Positions 6,240 through 7,410 of a DNA stretch of 7,410 nucleotides are shown here, piece by piece. Source of the stretch: an uncultured Eubacteriales bacterium (GTDB lineage Bacteria; Bacillota; Clostridia; Oscillospirales; Acutalibacteraceae). The stretch is from contig CABQAC010000106.1 of NCBI GenBank assembly GCA_902462035.1, positions 1 to 7,410 of the forward strand. The letters run 5' to 3'. A program made the position numbers and the translations under genes. The notes beneath the pieces are model-generated. The model was given only the letters and a program-made list of their open reading frames with translations, did no database searches and had not been told where the DNA came from. Every line of letters begins with the position of its first letter. Within the stretch, counting starts at the first letter, position 1.

Positions 6240-6959
6240 ATGCTGTCTGTGACAAGGCTGACCAAAAGCTATGGCAAAACGCTTGCCAACCGTGATATTA
6301 CCTTTACCGTGGAGCCGGGGGAGATCACCGTTCTGCTTGGCCCAAACGGGGCAGGCAAATCCACCACCATCAAATGTATTGCCGGGCTGCTGCGCTTTCA
6401 AGGGGAGATTTGGATCGGCGGTTACCCCAATAAATCGGTGGAGGCCAAGCGGGAACTGGGCTATATTCCGGAAATCCCCGCGCCTTACGATATGCTGACG
6501 GTGGAGGAACACCTGCAGTTTATCGCCCGGGCTTACCGGCTGCAGGATTGGCAGGCGGACTGCGGCGCGCTGCTTGAGCGGTTTGAACTGGCGGATAAGA
6601 AAAACAAGCTGGGCAAGGAACTGTCCAAAGGCATGCAGCAAAAGCTGAGCATTTGCTGCGCGCTGTTGCCCCGCCCCAAGGTTCTGCTGTTCGACGAGCC
6701 GCTGGTGGGCCTTGACCCCCATGCCATCAAGGAGTTAAAGGAGATGATGGTGGAGCGCAAGGAACAAGGGTGCGCCATTTTAATCAGTACCCACATGCTG
6801 GACAGCGTGGCCGAGTTTTGGGATAAAACGCTGATTATGATAGACGGCAGCGTTGCCGCGGTCCGCACCCGGGGCGAGGTGGAGGCAACCGGCGAAAACT
6901 TGAGCGACCTGTTTTTCTCCATCACCGAAAAACCGTCGCAGAAGGAGGCGGGACAATGA
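6240..6959 (+). CDS. ABC transporter ATP-binding protein, EcsA-like
   Basis: A 239-residue ATPase, the usual length for a single nucleotide-binding domain, expected to energise the permease that follows. Motifs are complete: Walker A GPNGAGKST (34-42), signature LSKGMQQ (128-134), Walker B VLLFDE (148-153), D-loop GLDP (157-160) and switch His185. The Q-loop region reads LGYIPEIPAPYDMLTVEEHL, resembling EcsA-type exporters, with Glu78 where Gln is usual. The ATG has AGGAGG (6227-6232) seven bases upstream, directly after the operator palindrome. Its stop overlaps the permease start as ATGA (6956-6959), so translation is coupled. It is only distantly similar to the ATPase at 1114-2112 and lacks that protein's C-terminal extension, so it belongs to a different transporter. 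Expression is probably controlled through the operator at its promoter. The substrate is unknown. Confidence 0.92.
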   Translation: MLSVTRLTKSYGKTLANRDITFTVEPGEITVLLGPNGAGKSTTIKCIAGLLRFQGEIWIGGYPNKSVEAKRELGYIPEIPAPYDMLTVEEHLQFIARAYRLQDWQADCGALLERFELADKKNKLGKELSKGMQQKLSICCALLPRPKVLLFDEPLVGLDPHAIKELKEMMVERKEQGCAILISTHMLDSVAEFWDKTLIMIDGSVAAVRTRGEVEATGENLSDLFFSITEKPSQKEAGQ

Positions 6960-7410
6960 GCTCCCTTGCCTTTTTGCTGCGCAAGACCATGAAAAATACG
7001 CTGCTCGACATCATCCATCACCCCGGCAAACTGATTTCTTATCTGGTGTTGGTGGTGGTGATGGGGTTCGGGCTGCTTTCCGGCATGATCGACCCGCAAG
7101 AACAAGAGTCCTACCAGGATATTCGGGTGCTGCAAGCCATATACTTTGCGGTGCTCACCGCTTTTATGGTCATGGGCGCCATTTCCGGCCTGTCCAAAGG
7201 CGGCAGCCTGTTCCGCATGCCGGACGTCAACTTCCTGTTTTCCGCGCCGCTTTCCAGCCGCGGCGTGCTGGTTTACGGTTTGGTCCGTTCACTGGGCACC
7301 ACGTTGGCTGTTTCGCTGTTTGTGCTGTGCTACGGCGGGATGATCCAGCAAAACTTCGGCATTTCGCCCGGCGTGGTTGTGTTTTTAATGGCGGGATACC
7401 TGATATCCTT
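6956..7410 (+). CDS. Putative ABC exporter permease (PF16962-like), cut by the window edge
   Basis: The frame from ATG 6956 stays open to the end of the window (151 codons) and begins MSSLAFLLRKTMKNTLLDII. A first membrane helix lies near residues 27-44, a second near 60-80 and others near 103-127 and beyond 137. The stretch FRMPDVNFLFSAPLSSRGVLVYGLVR (about 86-111) matches the pattern of the putative ABC exporter family (PF16962), in which a DVNFLFSAP-like motif precedes the next helix. These proteins are usually much longer (over 500 residues), so most of it is missing. The start is supported by AAGGAGG (6942-6948) with a 7-base spacer and by the ATGA overlap with the ATPase gene. It should form the membrane part of the exporter powered by that ATPase. 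Confidence 0.85.
   Translation, partial: MSSLAFLLRKTMKNTLLDIIHHPGKLISYLVLVVVMGFGLLSGMIDPQEQESYQDIRVLQAIYFAVLTAFMVMGAISGLSKGGSLFRMPDVNFLFSAPLSSRGVLVYGLVRSLGTTLAVSLFVLCYGGMIQQNFGISPGVVVFLMAGYLIS

Overview
The window looks like a chromosomal segment of a moderately GC-rich Bacillota, most likely a gut-type Clostridia (Oscillospirales-like). The reasons are strong AGGAGG-type ribosome binding sites before nearly every gene, a TTG start, a SigA-type promoter, U-tract termination, and the two ABC-exporter families present. The species assignment is inference. All supported genes lie on the plus strand.

Layout: (1) Positions 1-161 hold a pyrimidine-rich leader and an intrinsic terminator (90-119) that closes an upstream transcript. 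(2) 162-974 encodes a metal-dependent amidohydrolase, probably starting at TTG. (3) After a 139-base gap, 1114-5885 is a tightly packed four-gene operon resembling the Gld-type ABC system: ATPase (GldA-like), six-helix permease (GldF-like), an extracytoplasmic auxiliary protein (GldG-like) and a DUF4340 protein. The genes are separated by 1 base, by 18 bases and by an ATGA overlap. The GldG-like gene is broken by an apparent 1-base deletion near 4036-4042; frame and sense resume at once and run to 4425. (4) 5886-6239 is intergenic. It has a perfect 16-bp hairpin, a GC-rich block of unknown nature, a textbook promoter (TTGACA-N17-TATGAT) and a near-perfect 36-bp palindrome over the -10 and start site, which looks like a repressor operator. 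(5) 6240-6959 and 6956 to the window end encode a second ABC system, an EcsA-like ATPase and a putative ABC exporter permease cut by the window edge, again joined by an ATGA overlap.

How the genes fit together: in the first operon the ATPase and permease would form the exporter core, while the GldG-like and DUF4340 proteins are membrane-anchored with large extracytoplasmic parts, so the four probably form one envelope complex. Its substrate in Bacillota is not known to me. The second ABC pair appears to be independently transcribed and repressible. I found no mobile element, CRISPR array, tRNA or rRNA. Nothing here is clearly a new defence or biosynthetic system; the points most worth checking are the frameshift, the operator and the intergenic block.
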